Shown piece by piece: positions 1 through 8,572 of a DNA stretch of 64,000 nucleotides. How positions within the stretch are numbered: position 1 is the stretch's first letter; every line of letters begins with the position of its first letter. Under the pieces are notes generated by a model. The model was given only the letters and a program-made list of their open reading frames with translations, made no database searches and was not told where the DNA came from. Position numbers and translations under genes: made by a program. The stretch comes from Thiobaca trueperi (GTDB lineage Bacteria > Pseudomonadota > Gammaproteobacteria > Chromatiales > Chromatiaceae). The stretch covers positions 1 to 64,000 of the forward strand of contig NZ_SMAO01000005.1 in assembly GCF_004342175.1 (NCBI RefSeq). Direction: 5' to 3'.

Positions 1-3
1 TCA

Positions 4-351
4 GGTTGGGACGGCTTCCCCGGCTCACGCTTCTATAAACTCCGTTGATCAAAACTCCGTGTCAATCCTTGGGAACAGAACATACAAGGTTGGGACGGCT
101 TCCCCGGCTCACGCTTCTATAAACTCCGTTGATCAAAACTCCGTGTCAATCCTTGGGAACAGAACATACAAGGTTACATACAAGGTTGGGACGGCTTCCC
201 CGGCTCACGCTTCTATAAACTCCGTTGATCAAAACTCCGTGTCAATCCTTGGGAACAGAACATACAAGGTTGGGACGGCTTCCCCGGCTCACGCTTCTAT
301 AAACTCCGTTGATCAAAACTCCGTGTCAATCCTTGGGAACAGAACATACAA
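4..351. repeat. 84-bp perfect tandem repeat, four copies
   Basis: Four copies of one 84-bp unit lie at 4-87, 88-171, 184-267 and 268-351. They are identical as far as I can read. A 12-bp partial duplication of the unit tail (172-183) separates copies 2 and 3, so 1-180 and 181-360 nearly form a 180-bp super-repeat. Both 84 and 12 are multiples of three, so one frame stays open across the array, but it runs on antisense to the next gene and is probably not a protein. The array starts at the window edge and may continue upstream. Identity suggests recent expansion, or an assembly artefact. Confidence 0.95.
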
Positions 352-353
352 GG

Positions 354-377
354 TCGGGTTAGCGGAGCGTAACCCGA
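354..377. repeat. REP-type palindrome
   Basis: TCGGGTTA (354-361) and TAACCCGA (370-377) are perfect inverted copies around GCGGAGCG. The palindrome begins where the last 84-bp unit ends and lies 14 bp downstream of the stop of the minus-strand YbhB gene. Palindromes of this type are common extragenic repeats in gammaproteobacteria. It may act as a transcript-end hairpin for that gene; this is inference. Confidence 0.6.
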
Positions 378-391
378 TCTACAGGATCGGT

Positions 392-892
392 TTAACCCGC
401 CTCGTCGCGAGTCAGTTTGTCGTAGGTGCCGACCAGTTCGGTATGCGCCAGGATGTGATCCTCCATCGCCAGCAGCAGATCGTCCTTGCCCGGATTGCCC
501 AGTTCAGCGGGCAAGCGGGTATCCAGGGCATAGAGTCGATGGAAATAGCGGTGACGGCCAATGGGCGGACAGGGTCCGCCATAGCCGGTGCGCCCCCAAC
601 TGTTGACGCCCTCGCCGGTGCCTGCCGGCAGATCTGCCAGGGCGACGCCTTCCGGCAGTCCCCGGCAGGACGGCGGCAGGTTATAGAGGATCCAGTGATC
701 CCAGACCATGCGCGGTGCGGCGGGATCGGGCGCGTCCGGATCATCGACGATCAACACCAGACTCTCGGTGCCGTCCGGGAGATGATCCCAGGTCAGCGGC
801 GGTGATCGATCCTCGCCCTCACAGGTCAGACGGCGTGGGATGGTGCCACCATCGACGAACGCATCGGATGTGAGAACCAGTGCCATCTTCAT
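392..892 (-). CDS. YbhB/YbcL family (PEBP-like) protein
   Basis: The 166-residue product matches bacterial phosphatidylethanolamine-binding-protein homologues (YbhB/YbcL, Raf-kinase-inhibitor-like). Family marks are SPPLTW near residue 30, the anion-pocket motif DDPDAPDP near 50, DHW near 65, and GPCPPIGRHRY near 105-115. Length is normal for the short cytoplasmic bacterial form and there is no signal peptide. The ATG at 892 has a GGAGGAG ribosome site just upstream (894-899). The cellular role of this family is poorly defined. A paired insertion element begins 14 bp upstream of the start, so the native promoter has probably been displaced or replaced. Confidence 0.9.
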   Translation of the reverse strand: MKMALVLTSDAFVDGGTIPRRLTCEGEDRSPPLTWDHLPDGTESLVLIVDDPDAPDPAAPRMVWDHWILYNLPPSCRGLPEGVALADLPAGTGEGVNSWGRTGYGGPCPPIGRHRYFHRLYALDTRLPAELGNPGKDDLLLAMEDHILAHTELVGTYDKLTRDEAG

Positions 893-905
893 CTCCTCCA
901 GTCGT

Positions 906-1100
906 TTAAACCGCGTCCAGCGCGATATGCATCATTTTCATTTTGTGTTTGACTTTGAGGATGTCACCGACTTCAGTGGAGACGCGGTTTAAAACTTCAT
1001 ATTATTGAATATATTAAACCGCGCCAACTCCAACAGTCGTCGATTCTGCCAAGGCCGACCCAATCCCCAAACATCACATACCGCACCGGGCGCGGTTTAA
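906..1100. mobile_element. Paired inverted MITE-like element, copy 1
   Basis: Two modules (906-992 and 1014-1100) each start with TTAAACCGCG and end with CGCGGTTTAA. A 21-bp AT-rich spacer lies between them. The second module is a diverged inverted copy of the first, so the whole 195 bp is a long imperfect hairpin. There is no coding capacity. It fills most of the divergent gap between the YbhB gene and the EF-G-like gene. Other pairs are at 12487, 19994, 27386 and 52887, and a single module is at 21991. Confidence 0.85.
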
Positions 1101-1202
1101 GATTGACGTTTTTTTTACAGTATACTTCGGCTCTTCGCACTCAATCGCGGGGGCGGTATGCCATGCCCCGCTTCTCACTCAAGCGCCAAGACAGGATCAA
1201 CA

Positions 1203-3248
1203 ATGCCTGATTACAATGCCGAGGATGTCCGCAATCTCGCCCTGGTCGGCCACGCCGGTTCCGGAAAAACCACGCTGGTGGAGGCGTTGCTTGCCGCCAC
1301 CGGCGTCATCCCCGCGCCAGGAAGCGTCACCCGGGGCACCACGGTCTGCGATTTCGATCCGTTGGAAAAGGAACTGCAACACTCGCTGGATACATCCATC
1401 ACCAGCTTCAACACCGCCGGCAAGCATATCAATCTGATTGACACCCCCGGCTACCCGGATTTTCTTGGACGCAGCATCGCGGTGCTGCCTGCCGTCGAGA
1501 CCGCCGCCCTGGTCATCAATGCCCAGGCCGGGATTGAGCCGATGAGCATCCGGCTCATGAAGGCCGCCGACAACCGCAATCTCTGCCGGCTCATCATCGT
1601 CAACCAGATCGACGCCCCGGATCTGGATCTCGCCACACTCACCGCGCAGATCCGCGAGACTTTTGGCGCCGAATGTCTGCCGATCAACCTGCCAGCGGAC
1701 GGCGGCAGGCGGGTTATCGACTGCTTCTTCCAGCCCAGCGGCGAAGGTGCCGATTTCTCCTCCGTCGATGAGGCGCACAGTCAGATCATCGATCAGGTCG
1801 TCGAAGTGGACGAGGATCTGATGGCGCTCTATCTGGAGCAGGGTCAGGAACTCCAGCCCGAACAGCTCCATGACCCCTTTGAGGTCGCACTGCGCGAGAC
1901 GCATCTGATCCCGATCTGTTACGTCTCCGCCCAGACCGGCGCCGGCATCCCCGAACTGCTGGAGATCCTGGTCCGGTTGATGCCCAATCCGTCCGAGGGC
2001 AATCCGCCGCTCTTCCTCAAAGGCGAAGGTGCCGACATGGCCCCGGCCAGCGTCGCGCCCGATCCCGCGCTGCATGCCATCGCTCATGTCTTCAAGATCG
2101 TCAACGACCCCTATCGCGGCAAGCTCGGCATCTTCCGCATCCATCAGGGCCGGATCAATGTTGGCAGTCAGCTCCTGATTGGCGACGCCCGCAAGCCATT
2201 CAAGGTCAATCATCTCTACCGGCTGCATGGCGCCGAGCAGATCGAGGTCAGTGAAGGCGTGCCGGGCGACATCCTCGCCGTCTCGCGTGTCGATGACATC
2301 CATTTCGACGCCGTGCTGCACGATTCACACGACGAAGACCATTTCCATCTCTCCAGCCTGGAGTGCCCGGTGCCGCTGTTCGGGCTCGCCATCAACACCA
2401 CCAAGCGTGGCGACGAACAGAAACTCACCGACGCCCTGCACAAACTGGAGTCGGAAGATCCCTGTTTCCATATCGAGCACAACGCCAGCGCCAACGAGAC
2501 CATCGTGCGCGGTCTCGGCGAGCTGCATCTCAAGGTGATCCTGCGCCGGCTGTCCGAGCAGTTCCATGTGGACGTGGAGACCCATCCGCCGAGCATCCCT
2601 TACCGCGAGACCATCCTGGGCAAGGCTGAAGGTCACCATCGGCACAAGAAGCAGACCGGCGGCGCCGGCCAGTTCGGCGAGGTCTATCTGCGGGTCGAGC
2701 CCAACGAACGCGGCGCCGGCTTCGCGTTCATCGATGCGGTCGTCGGCGGGGTCATCCCCGGCAACTTCATCCCGTCCATCGAAAAAGGCGTGCGTCAGGT
2801 GCTGGATGAAGGCGCGATTGCCGGTTATCCGCTTCAGGATCTCAAAGTCACCGTTTATGACGGCAAGTTCCATCCCGTCGATTCCAAGGATATCGCCTTC
2901 GCCACCGCCGGACGCAAGGCCTTCATTGATGCCGTGCTCAAGGCGCAGCCGGTGATTCTGGAACCCATCGTCAAGATCCGCATCACCGCCCAGGATACCG
3001 CCATGGGCGATCTGGCCGGCGATCTCTCTAGCCGGCGCGGACGCATCAACGGCAGCGAAACCAAGAGCCGTGGACGCATCCTCATCGAAGGCGAAGTGCC
3101 GCTGGCTGAACTGTCAGGTTACGATGCCCGTCTCAAGGCGCTCACCGGCGGTGAGGGTACCTACAGCATCGAACTCAGCCACTATGATCCGGTGCCCGGC
3201 AACATCCAGAAGCAGATGACCGACGCTTATCAGCGGGCGGAGGACTGA
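1203..3248 (+). CDS. Elongation factor G-like translational GTPase
   Basis: The 681-residue protein has the EF-G/TetM layout. The G domain has G1 GHAGSGKT (16-23), G3 DTPGYPDF near 80 and G4 NQID in place of the usual NKxD. EF-G domains II to V follow, with GGAGQFGEV near 480. It is shorter than canonical FusA and belongs to the EF-G-like paralogue group, whose exact function is unsettled. I chose the ATG at 1203 because conserved sequence begins there (MPDYN); an in-frame ATG at 1158 follows a GGGGGCGG stretch and would add 15 unconserved residues. A possible -10 TATACT lies at 1121-1126, just past the insertion element. Confidence 0.88.
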   Translation: MPDYNAEDVRNLALVGHAGSGKTTLVEALLAATGVIPAPGSVTRGTTVCDFDPLEKELQHSLDTSITSFNTAGKHINLIDTPGYPDFLGRSIAVLPAVETAALVINAQAGIEPMSIRLMKAADNRNLCRLIIVNQIDAPDLDLATLTAQIRETFGAECLPINLPADGGRRVIDCFFQPSGEGADFSSVDEAHSQIIDQVVEVDEDLMALYLEQGQELQPEQLHDPFEVALRETHLIPICYVSAQTGAGIPELLEILVRLMPNPSEGNPPLFLKGEGADMAPASVAPDPALHAIAHVFKIVNDPYRGKLGIFRIHQGRINVGSQLLIGDARKPFKVNHLYRLHGAEQIEVSEGVPGDILAVSRVDDIHFDAVLHDSHDEDHFHLSSLECPVPLFGLAINTTKRGDEQKLTDALHKLESEDPCFHIEHNASANETIVRGLGELHLKVILRRLSEQFHVDVETHPPSIPYRETILGKAEGHHRHKKQTGGAGQFGEVYLRVEPNERGAGFAFIDAVVGGVIPGNFIPSIEKGVRQVLDEGAIAGYPLQDLKVTVYDGKFHPVDSKDIAFATAGRKAFIDAVLKAQPVILEPIVKIRITAQDTAMGDLAGDLSSRRGRINGSETKSRGRILIEGEVPLAELSGYDARLKALTGGEGTYSIELSHYDPVPGNIQKQMTDAYQRAED

Positions 3249-3262
3249 GATCCGACAGGCGC

Positions 3263-3292
3263 CGGGAAACGTCGCGCCAGTGGCGTTTCCCG
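3263..3292 (+). terminator. Hairpin after EF-G-like gene
   Basis: CGGGAAACG (3263-3271) pairs perfectly with CGTTTCCCG (3284-3292) around a 12-base loop, 15 bases after the stop codon. No T-run follows, so intrinsic termination is not certain. Confidence 0.5.
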
Positions 3293-3461
3293 ACTGTCCT
3301 GCGAACCGTCGCAAAGCATTCAAGTCGCCCTATCGGCAGTCGTTAAAGACTGAATCATACGGCAGGCCCGCAACGGGTTTCTGCCGTATTCAAGATGTCT
3401 GCCACACCAAGGGCAGACACCGGGCTGTATCCAGCAGCATTCCTGATTCGGGGACTCCACC

Positions 3462-4346
3462 ATGTACAAATCTTCCAGCCTTTTCCTTGCCGGCTGTCTG
3501 GCGCTCGCATGGTCGAACAGCCATGCCGCCGACTACCCCTATTCAATGAAGATCACCGTCAATAAGCCCAAAGGCAGCGTTGCCGAGGCGGCGGCCAAGA
3601 ACAAATCCAATCCCTCGACGATCCCGTTCACCCCGTGCAACGATGATGTGGATCAGGATGTTTTGGGGTTTCAACTGGATTTCGATGCAGGTACGCGCAC
3701 CCGCGACAAGAAAGATCCCTCACTCATCGTCTCGACGCTCAGAAATGTGTATTTGATCTTTTATAACCCCAGTGCCCTGGGCGCCAAGCCAATCCCGGAC
3801 ACCTCGCTCACTCAAGGGACAGCGGAAAACGCAGAGCTGACGGATCAGCCGCCCCCGGAGCCCTATCCCACCCCGCTTTACCCCGAGTTGTGCGAAAAAA
3901 CCGATGGGACTTACGTCGCCTGCGATCCAAAGGTCTGGGTGCTGGTACGTCCCGCTGTGAGTTTTGGCATCATGGCGATGGAGCCGCTGGTGGACATCAC
4001 CGATATCCGTCCGTTGGACATACCTCCTTCCCCAACGCTGCCGCTTGGACTCCACGGACATATCTATCTCTCCACTGACGAAAATCTTGGCACGGGCAAG
4101 ATTTCCGAGCTTCTGCTGCGCTCCTACATGCGTTTCGACGAACTGAAAAAGGGCATCTGGGCTCTGGTTGGAATCATTGCCCCGAAAGACGATCCGGCCC
4201 AGACGGATCCTGCACCCGTTCCGCTGAACTTTGCCGATCCGACCACCTGGGCCGCTTGGGATGCAGCAACCTTCCTGCTTGGTGCACCCTGGACACATCC
4301 CAGCCAGACTGAAGCGAAACCCGCAATCAGTCTGATATGCAAATGA
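3462..4346 (+). CDS. Exported protein of unknown function
   Basis: I do not recognise this 294-residue protein. It has a clear Sec signal peptide: a basic MYKSSS start, a hydrophobic stretch to about residue 15, and cleavage likely after SHA near 22. The mature part is soluble-looking and Pro/Asp-rich with four cysteines (TPCND, PELCEK, VACDP, SLICK), which could form two disulfides in the periplasm. No repeats or membrane spans follow the signal. The ATG has GGGGACT upstream. The gene stands alone between two hairpins, with an unrelated minus-strand gene downstream. Confidence 0.75.
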   Translation: MYKSSSLFLAGCLALAWSNSHAADYPYSMKITVNKPKGSVAEAAAKNKSNPSTIPFTPCNDDVDQDVLGFQLDFDAGTRTRDKKDPSLIVSTLRNVYLIFYNPSALGAKPIPDTSLTQGTAENAELTDQPPPEPYPTPLYPELCEKTDGTYVACDPKVWVLVRPAVSFGIMAMEPLVDITDIRPLDIPPSPTLPLGLHGHIYLSTDENLGTGKISELLLRSYMRFDELKKGIWALVGIIAPKDDPAQTDPAPVPLNFADPTTWAAWDAATFLLGAPWTHPSQTEAKPAISLICK

Positions 4347-4366
4347 AATCCGGGATGGAGATTGAA

Positions 4367-4386
4367 AACGCCGCGCAAGCGGCGTT
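4367..4386. terminator. Hairpin between convergent genes
   Basis: AACGCCGC (4367-4374) and GCGGCGTT (4379-4386) form a perfect 8-bp stem with a GCAA tetraloop. It lies 20 bp after the exported-protein stop and 41 bp from the end of the opposing gene, so it could serve both. No strong T-run is seen on either strand. Confidence 0.5.
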
Positions 4387-4427
4387 ACAAACCAGCCATT
4401 GAATCACTGTGAGTCGCAATGGCCGTT

Positions 4428-5156
4428 TTAGCGGGGAGATGGATAAACGCCGGGGGCGTAACCGGGGGCATAACCAGGGAGAAAGCCTGGATACCCATAG
4501 GGTGAGGCGGCCGGAACGGGTGGCTGCATGCGTTCCCAGTGCTGGCGCATCCGCTCGTCCGCCTCGCGACGCATCGCATCGTACTGGGCTTCATATTGGG
4601 CCCGGATACGATCCTGCTGCCAGGCAATGAGATTGGGGTCGAAGGGGGCAGGTGCCATCGGTTGCACCGCTGCTGGCGCGGCAGGTGCGGCTTGCATGGG
4701 TGCAGGGGCGGGTGCGGATGTCATGGCAGTGGGCGCTTGCGGCGTCACGACCGGCGCATTGATCTGCCTTGCCGACGCCGTCTGGATTGGCGTTTCAGCG
4801 GCAGGTGCCGGTGGCTGGATTCTGGCGGGGGCGGTTGTCAGTGCCGCCTGTGCGGGTGCTGTCGTGACGGGCGTGTTCACCGGCGCTGCTGCTGGTGCCG
4901 TTTCGTTCGCGGTCCTGGCTGCTGCGGTCTGACTGGCAACATTCGGTGTGACCGCCGGTTCCGCGCTCGGCAGCGCAGTGATGGCGAGCGGATTCAATTT
5001 ATTGATGGAATCGACGACTTCAGTGAAAGAAGGATTTCCCTCTCGTTCAATCGAGCTGAGATAGAGATAGGCGAATGTGATCACCAGTCCCCACAGGATC
5101 AGTTTCGGCAGCCAGCCGAAACCCGAACGGGGCGAGGTATTGTCCGGGGTCGTCAT
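4428..5156 (-). CDS. Membrane-anchored Ala/Pro-rich protein, unknown function
   Basis: This 242-residue protein is not recognised. A short cytoplasmic N-terminus is followed by one transmembrane helix (about residues 15-33, LPKLILWGLVITFAYLYL). A long low-complexity Ala/Pro/Thr region follows (about 60-175), then a charged, probably helical stretch rich in Arg, Glu and Gln (about 178-208). The tail is rich in Gly, Tyr and Pro with PGYAPGYAPG. This looks like a single-pass anchor carrying an extended linker. A strong AGGAG site precedes the ATG. The bias toward A and P codons raises the usual doubt for GC-rich frames, but the anchor and ribosome site support a real gene. Confidence 0.7.
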   Translation of the reverse strand: MTTPDNTSPRSGFGWLPKLILWGLVITFAYLYLSSIEREGNPSFTEVVDSINKLNPLAITALPSAEPAVTPNVASQTAAARTANETAPAAAPVNTPVTTAPAQAALTTAPARIQPPAPAAETPIQTASARQINAPVVTPQAPTAMTSAPAPAPMQAAPAAPAAVQPMAPAPFDPNLIAWQQDRIRAQYEAQYDAMRREADERMRQHWERMQPPVPAASPYGYPGFLPGYAPGYAPGVYPSPR

Positions 5157-5216
5157 GGTTGGTACTCCTGAAAGCGGTTGAGTTGAAGAATAGCCCCGTG
5201 CATGGCGTGGCCAGCA

Positions 5217-5960
5217 TCAGCGCACGGTTGCCAGGTTGGTCAAGACCCCGACGATCCGCTCGACGCAAAGGGCCAGGTTTGCCTCGATCTCCTGCATGGT
5301 GATGATGCCGTCGTCGCCTTTGCCAGCGGCCCAGTTGACCACAAACGCCAGACTGGCATAGCACAGCCCAAGCTCACGCGCGAGGCTCGCCTCGGGCATG
5401 CCGGTCATGCCAACCATATCGCAGCCATCGCGCTCGTAGCGCCGGATCTCGGCGGCGGTTTCGAGCCGTGGCCCCTGGGTTGCGCCATAGACGCCGGTAT
5501 CGATGACCGTCTGACCGGTGTGGGTGCAGGCGCTGATCAGAGCCTGACGCAGTTCCTCGCAATAGGGCGTGGTCAGATCAATGTGTTCGACCGTTCCAGT
5601 CGTGCCGTCGTGGATGCTGTGTTCGCGTCCGTAGGTGTAATCGATGATCTGATCGGGAACCGCCAGGACGGTGGGCGCAAAACGGGGTGTAATGCCGCCC
5701 ACCGCCGCCAGGGCAACGACGTGCTCGGCGCCGCAGTTGCGCAGCGCCCAGAGATTCGCCCGATAGTTGATCCGATGCGGCGGCAGATGATGGGAAGGGC
5801 CGTGGCGGGGCAGGAAGAGCACCTCCGCATCGCCCAGCCGACCCCGTGTCACCGGGGCCGAGGTTTCACCGAAAGGCGTCGCGACAGTCTGTGCGTCGCT
5901 GACCAGGAGCGAAGGCAGCCCGGAAAAACCCGAGCCGCCGATAATAGCGAGAGGAATCAT
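5217..5960 (-). CDS. S-methyl-5'-thioinosine phosphorylase
   Basis: The 247-residue enzyme is a trimeric purine nucleoside phosphorylase of the MTAP family. It opens with the phosphate-binding IIGGSGFSG, then has RHGPSHHLPPHRINYRAN near 50-67 and GATQGPRLET near 160. The substrate loop GMTGMPEASLARELGL near 185-200 and NWAAGK near 210 resemble the pseudomonad methylthioinosine phosphorylase more than classical MTAP. The likely reaction is phosphorolysis of methylthioinosine, in methylthioadenosine salvage by way of deamination. Substrate choice (inosine versus adenosine form) is inferred from similarity to remembered sequences. Confidence 0.85.
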   Translation of the reverse strand: MIPLAIIGGSGFSGLPSLLVSDAQTVATPFGETSAPVTRGRLGDAEVLFLPRHGPSHHLPPHRINYRANLWALRNCGAEHVVALAAVGGITPRFAPTVLAVPDQIIDYTYGREHSIHDGTTGTVEHIDLTTPYCEELRQALISACTHTGQTVIDTGVYGATQGPRLETAAEIRRYERDGCDMVGMTGMPEASLARELGLCYASLAFVVNWAAGKGDDGIITMQEIEANLALCVERIVGVLTNLATVR

Positions 5961-6062
5961 GCGCCCACCACGACCAATAAAGGGGAGGTCAGTCTACCGA
6001 AGAGCGCCCCGGAAACCAAACCGGCGCAGTGGCGCCGGTTTCTTCGGGTTTTGTCCGGCGCC

Positions 6063-6524
6063 TCAATAACCCATTGAGCTGGCGCGCGACGTCTCTTGGA
6101 ACAGGCCGATTTCCAACAGCTTGGGAAGCAAGACCTGCTCTTCCCGTTCGATCCGTTTGGCCACCATATCGAAGACCTCATGTGTTTCGGCCAGAAAATC
6201 GTCGGTGAAGTCAAAATCGCAGTGTCTGAGCCAGTTTTGATGGTAATCGTCGAAGACCTTGCGCAAGGGTTTCTCGCCGCTGATGAAGCCCCAGGCAATG
6301 GATTTCACCTTTGGATCGTCATGGATCAGCAGGGTCGGATAAAGACCGCGATCCTCCGCCGCCAGATGAACGCTGACCTTGGTGCCGAGATCGCACAGGA
6401 GATCGTAAGCGGTTTTGGCGTTGGGACGGACCTTCAGCCGCTCCGGAGTCAGGATGGCCTTGAGTTCTGCGATCATCTGACGCAGCTCGGCGTGCGAGTT
6501 GCGATATTGGTCCAGGCTGGACAT
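6063..6524 (-). CDS. Hemerythrin HHE domain protein
   Basis: The 153-residue protein is a four-helix hemerythrin-like (HHE) domain. Candidate iron ligands are His11 (NSHAELRQ), the HLAAEDRGLYP stretch near 53-63, HQNWLRH near 95-101 and HEVFD near 115 with EREEQVLLP near 125. Such domains bind a di-iron centre and act in oxygen, nitric oxide or iron sensing; the role here cannot be read from sequence. AGGAGG lies just upstream of the ATG. It is the first of two hemerythrin-type proteins in the window; the other is at 55366. Confidence 0.82.
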   Translation of the reverse strand: MSSLDQYRNSHAELRQMIAELKAILTPERLKVRPNAKTAYDLLCDLGTKVSVHLAAEDRGLYPTLLIHDDPKVKSIAWGFISGEKPLRKVFDDYHQNWLRHCDFDFTDDFLAETHEVFDMVAKRIEREEQVLLPKLLEIGLFQETSRASSMGY

Positions 6525-6610
6525 GGGGTATCCTCCTCATTGATCTATTTATATTGATGATGCGATCAAACACGAACAAGGCGCCCGTTACTCAGATATC
6601 CGCCTCTATA

Positions 6611-7162
6611 TCAGATATCCGTTTCGGCCACGGCATAGATGCCGGGGGCATTACGAAAATAGTTTTTATAGTCGAGACCATAGCCATACAGGTAGCGATC
6701 CGCAACCTGTATGCCGACCACATCCGCCTCACACTGGTGCGGACGCCGCTTTTCGACCAGCACGGCGGTCTGTACGCTCGCCGCGCCGTCCTCATGACAG
6801 GCGCGCACGATCTGCTCCAGGGTGATGCCTTCGTCCAGGATGTCATCCAGAACCAGTATATGCTCGCCGCGAATCGCTGCTGAGGGACGATAGCGCCAGG
6901 CGATCTCGCCGCCGCTGGTCGCGCCCTGATAGCGACTGGCATGAATATAGTCGATCCGAAGCTGGAAATTGAGCCGTGGCAACAGCAGGCCGGCGACGAT
7001 GACCGCGCCGGTCATGACGCAGAGCACCAGCGGATCCTTGTCCGCCAGACGTGCGGTCAGGTCCGCCGCCATGCGATCCAGCGCCGCCTCCATGTCCTGA
7101 GCCGTGGCCAGGCAGTCGGCGCGTTCCGCGACACCTGCATATTGATTTGCGTCGAGCTTCAT
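6611..7162 (-). CDS. hpt: Hypoxanthine-guanine phosphoribosyltransferase
   Basis: This 183-residue type I phosphoribosyltransferase carries the PRPP-binding signature ILVLDDILDEGITLE near residues 98-112 and the pyrophosphate loop CVMTGAVIVAG near 48-58. It salvages hypoxanthine and/or guanine to the nucleotide. The frame is open to 7279, but the ATG at 7162 (MKLDANQY) matches the family start and has GGAG eight bases upstream, so I use it. nagZ lies 113 bp upstream on the same strand, so the two are probably cotranscribed. Methylthioinosine phosphorylase nearby would release hypoxanthine, its substrate. Confidence 0.88.
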   Translation of the reverse strand: MKLDANQYAGVAERADCLATAQDMEAALDRMAADLTARLADKDPLVLCVMTGAVIVAGLLLPRLNFQLRIDYIHASRYQGATSGGEIAWRYRPSAAIRGEHILVLDDILDEGITLEQIVRACHEDGAASVQTAVLVEKRRPHQCEADVVGIQVADRYLYGYGLDYKNYFRNAPGIYAVAETDI

Positions 7163-7275
7163 CCAGGGTTCTCCGGGTTGGACCGCGTCCAGTATGGCGT
7201 GCGGTGTTTTGGCGTTGGTCACGCCTCGTCTGGAATGAGGCGGACTCGCTCCAGGCAGGCGCAAAACAGGATGCG

Positions 7276-8352
7276 TCACGCTGGACGCGGACTGGTCGGG
7301 TCGGTCAGTCCGAGATCAAGCGTTTCCAGTTCTTCGAGCCGGGCGACATGCTGGACCGCGTGTTGCCAGTCGGGCTGTTCGTGCAGATGCGCGCGGTCGG
7401 GTCGGGGGCCGCGGCCGTGCATGCGCAGCAGTCGCAACTGGATCGCCGGATCGGGCGGGTTGCGGAAGGCATCGACAATCGCGACCGCTGCCGGGCGATT
7501 GTTGCAGATCAGAAGCATATCGCAACCCGCCTGCGCCGCCGCGTGCGCGCGTTCGGGATAATCGCCGCCGGCCGAGGCCGCCGCCATGTTGAGGTCGTCG
7601 CTGAAGATGACGCCCTGGAAGTCGAGCCGCCCGCGCAGGATGTCGTGCAGCCAGACCGGCGAAAATCCAGCGGGCCGGGTGTCGATCTGCGGGTAGATGA
7701 CATGCGCCGGCATGATGGCCTCCAGACCCTGATCGATCAGGCGCTGGAAAGGAACCAGATCCTCCATCAGGAGATCGGCGAACGGGCGCGGATCGGTCGG
7801 CAGATCGGTGTGCGAATCGGCGGCGATGCCGCCATGACCGGGAAAGTGTTTGCCGACCGCCGACATGCCCGCGCGTCGCACGCCATCCGTCCAGGCCGAC
7901 GCCAGCTCGCAGACCGGCTGTGTCGCAGACGCGAAGCCGCGATCACCGATGACCCGGCTGATCCCCCGGTCCAGGTCGAGCACGGGCGCAAAACTGAAAT
8001 CGACCCCGACCGCGCGCAATTCGGACGCCATCAGCCAGGCGACCGACTCGCAGACCCGGCGCGCCTGTGCGGGATCCTGTGCGTACAGGCGTCCGAAACG
8101 TCCTGCCGCTGGTAGTCGTGTGAAATCGGTGCGAAAACGCTGTACCCGACCGCCTTCCTGATCAACGCCGATCAGGAGTGGCGGTTCGCGCAGGGCATGG
8201 ATCGCCGTTGTGAGTTCGGCCAGTTGTGATGGCGATTCATAATTGCGGGCGAAGAGAATCACCCCGCCGACAGCCGGATGACGCAGCAGCTCGCGGTCCT
8301 CGGCGTCGAGCGCCGTCCCCGCGAGATCAAGCATGATGGATCCGAGTGACAT
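7276..8352 (-). CDS. nagZ: Beta-N-acetylhexosaminidase
   Basis: This 358-residue glycoside hydrolase family 3 enzyme removes GlcNAc from anhydromuropeptides in cytoplasmic cell-wall recycling. Key motifs are GVDQEGGRVQR near 61-71, the GKHFPGHGG loop near 166-174 with the following DSHTDLP (catalytic His), and the nucleophile region IFSDDLNM near 246-253. Length is normal for NagZ and there is no signal peptide, as expected for a cytoplasmic enzyme. The ATG at 8352 gives the conserved MSLGSIM start; its ribosome site is weak. Confidence 0.92.
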   Translation of the reverse strand: MSLGSIMLDLAGTALDAEDRELLRHPAVGGVILFARNYESPSQLAELTTAIHALREPPLLIGVDQEGGRVQRFRTDFTRLPAAGRFGRLYAQDPAQARRVCESVAWLMASELRAVGVDFSFAPVLDLDRGISRVIGDRGFASATQPVCELASAWTDGVRRAGMSAVGKHFPGHGGIAADSHTDLPTDPRPFADLLMEDLVPFQRLIDQGLEAIMPAHVIYPQIDTRPAGFSPVWLHDILRGRLDFQGVIFSDDLNMAAASAGGDYPERAHAAAQAGCDMLLICNNRPAAVAIVDAFRNPPDPAIQLRLLRMHGRGPRPDRAHLHEQPDWQHAVQHVARLEELETLDLGLTDPTSPRPA

Positions 8353-8572
8353 TCCAGGTGGCCGTTGGTCATTGACTGCGCTTTTTTAACATAGGCGCAT
8401 GGCGGGTGGCGAGGATCGCGCGCAATCACCAAATCCAATCGGCCCGCAAACCTGTTAATCTTCGGTCGATTCAGGATGCCGGATGGCATCCTGTTGGTTT
8501 TTTCACCCCCGCCCCGATACTGGCGTCAAGGCGTTGTGATCACAGCGCACGGGTCAACGAGGATAGTCTTGA

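Noticed and set aside
4..351. CRISPR array
   Set aside because: Units are 84 bp and head-to-tail, with no unique spacers between them, and no cas genes are present.
59..805. A 248-codon plus-strand frame running through the tandem repeat
   Set aside because: The first third is repeat translation, and the rest is antisense to the well-supported YbhB gene. It has no ribosome site and no family resemblance.
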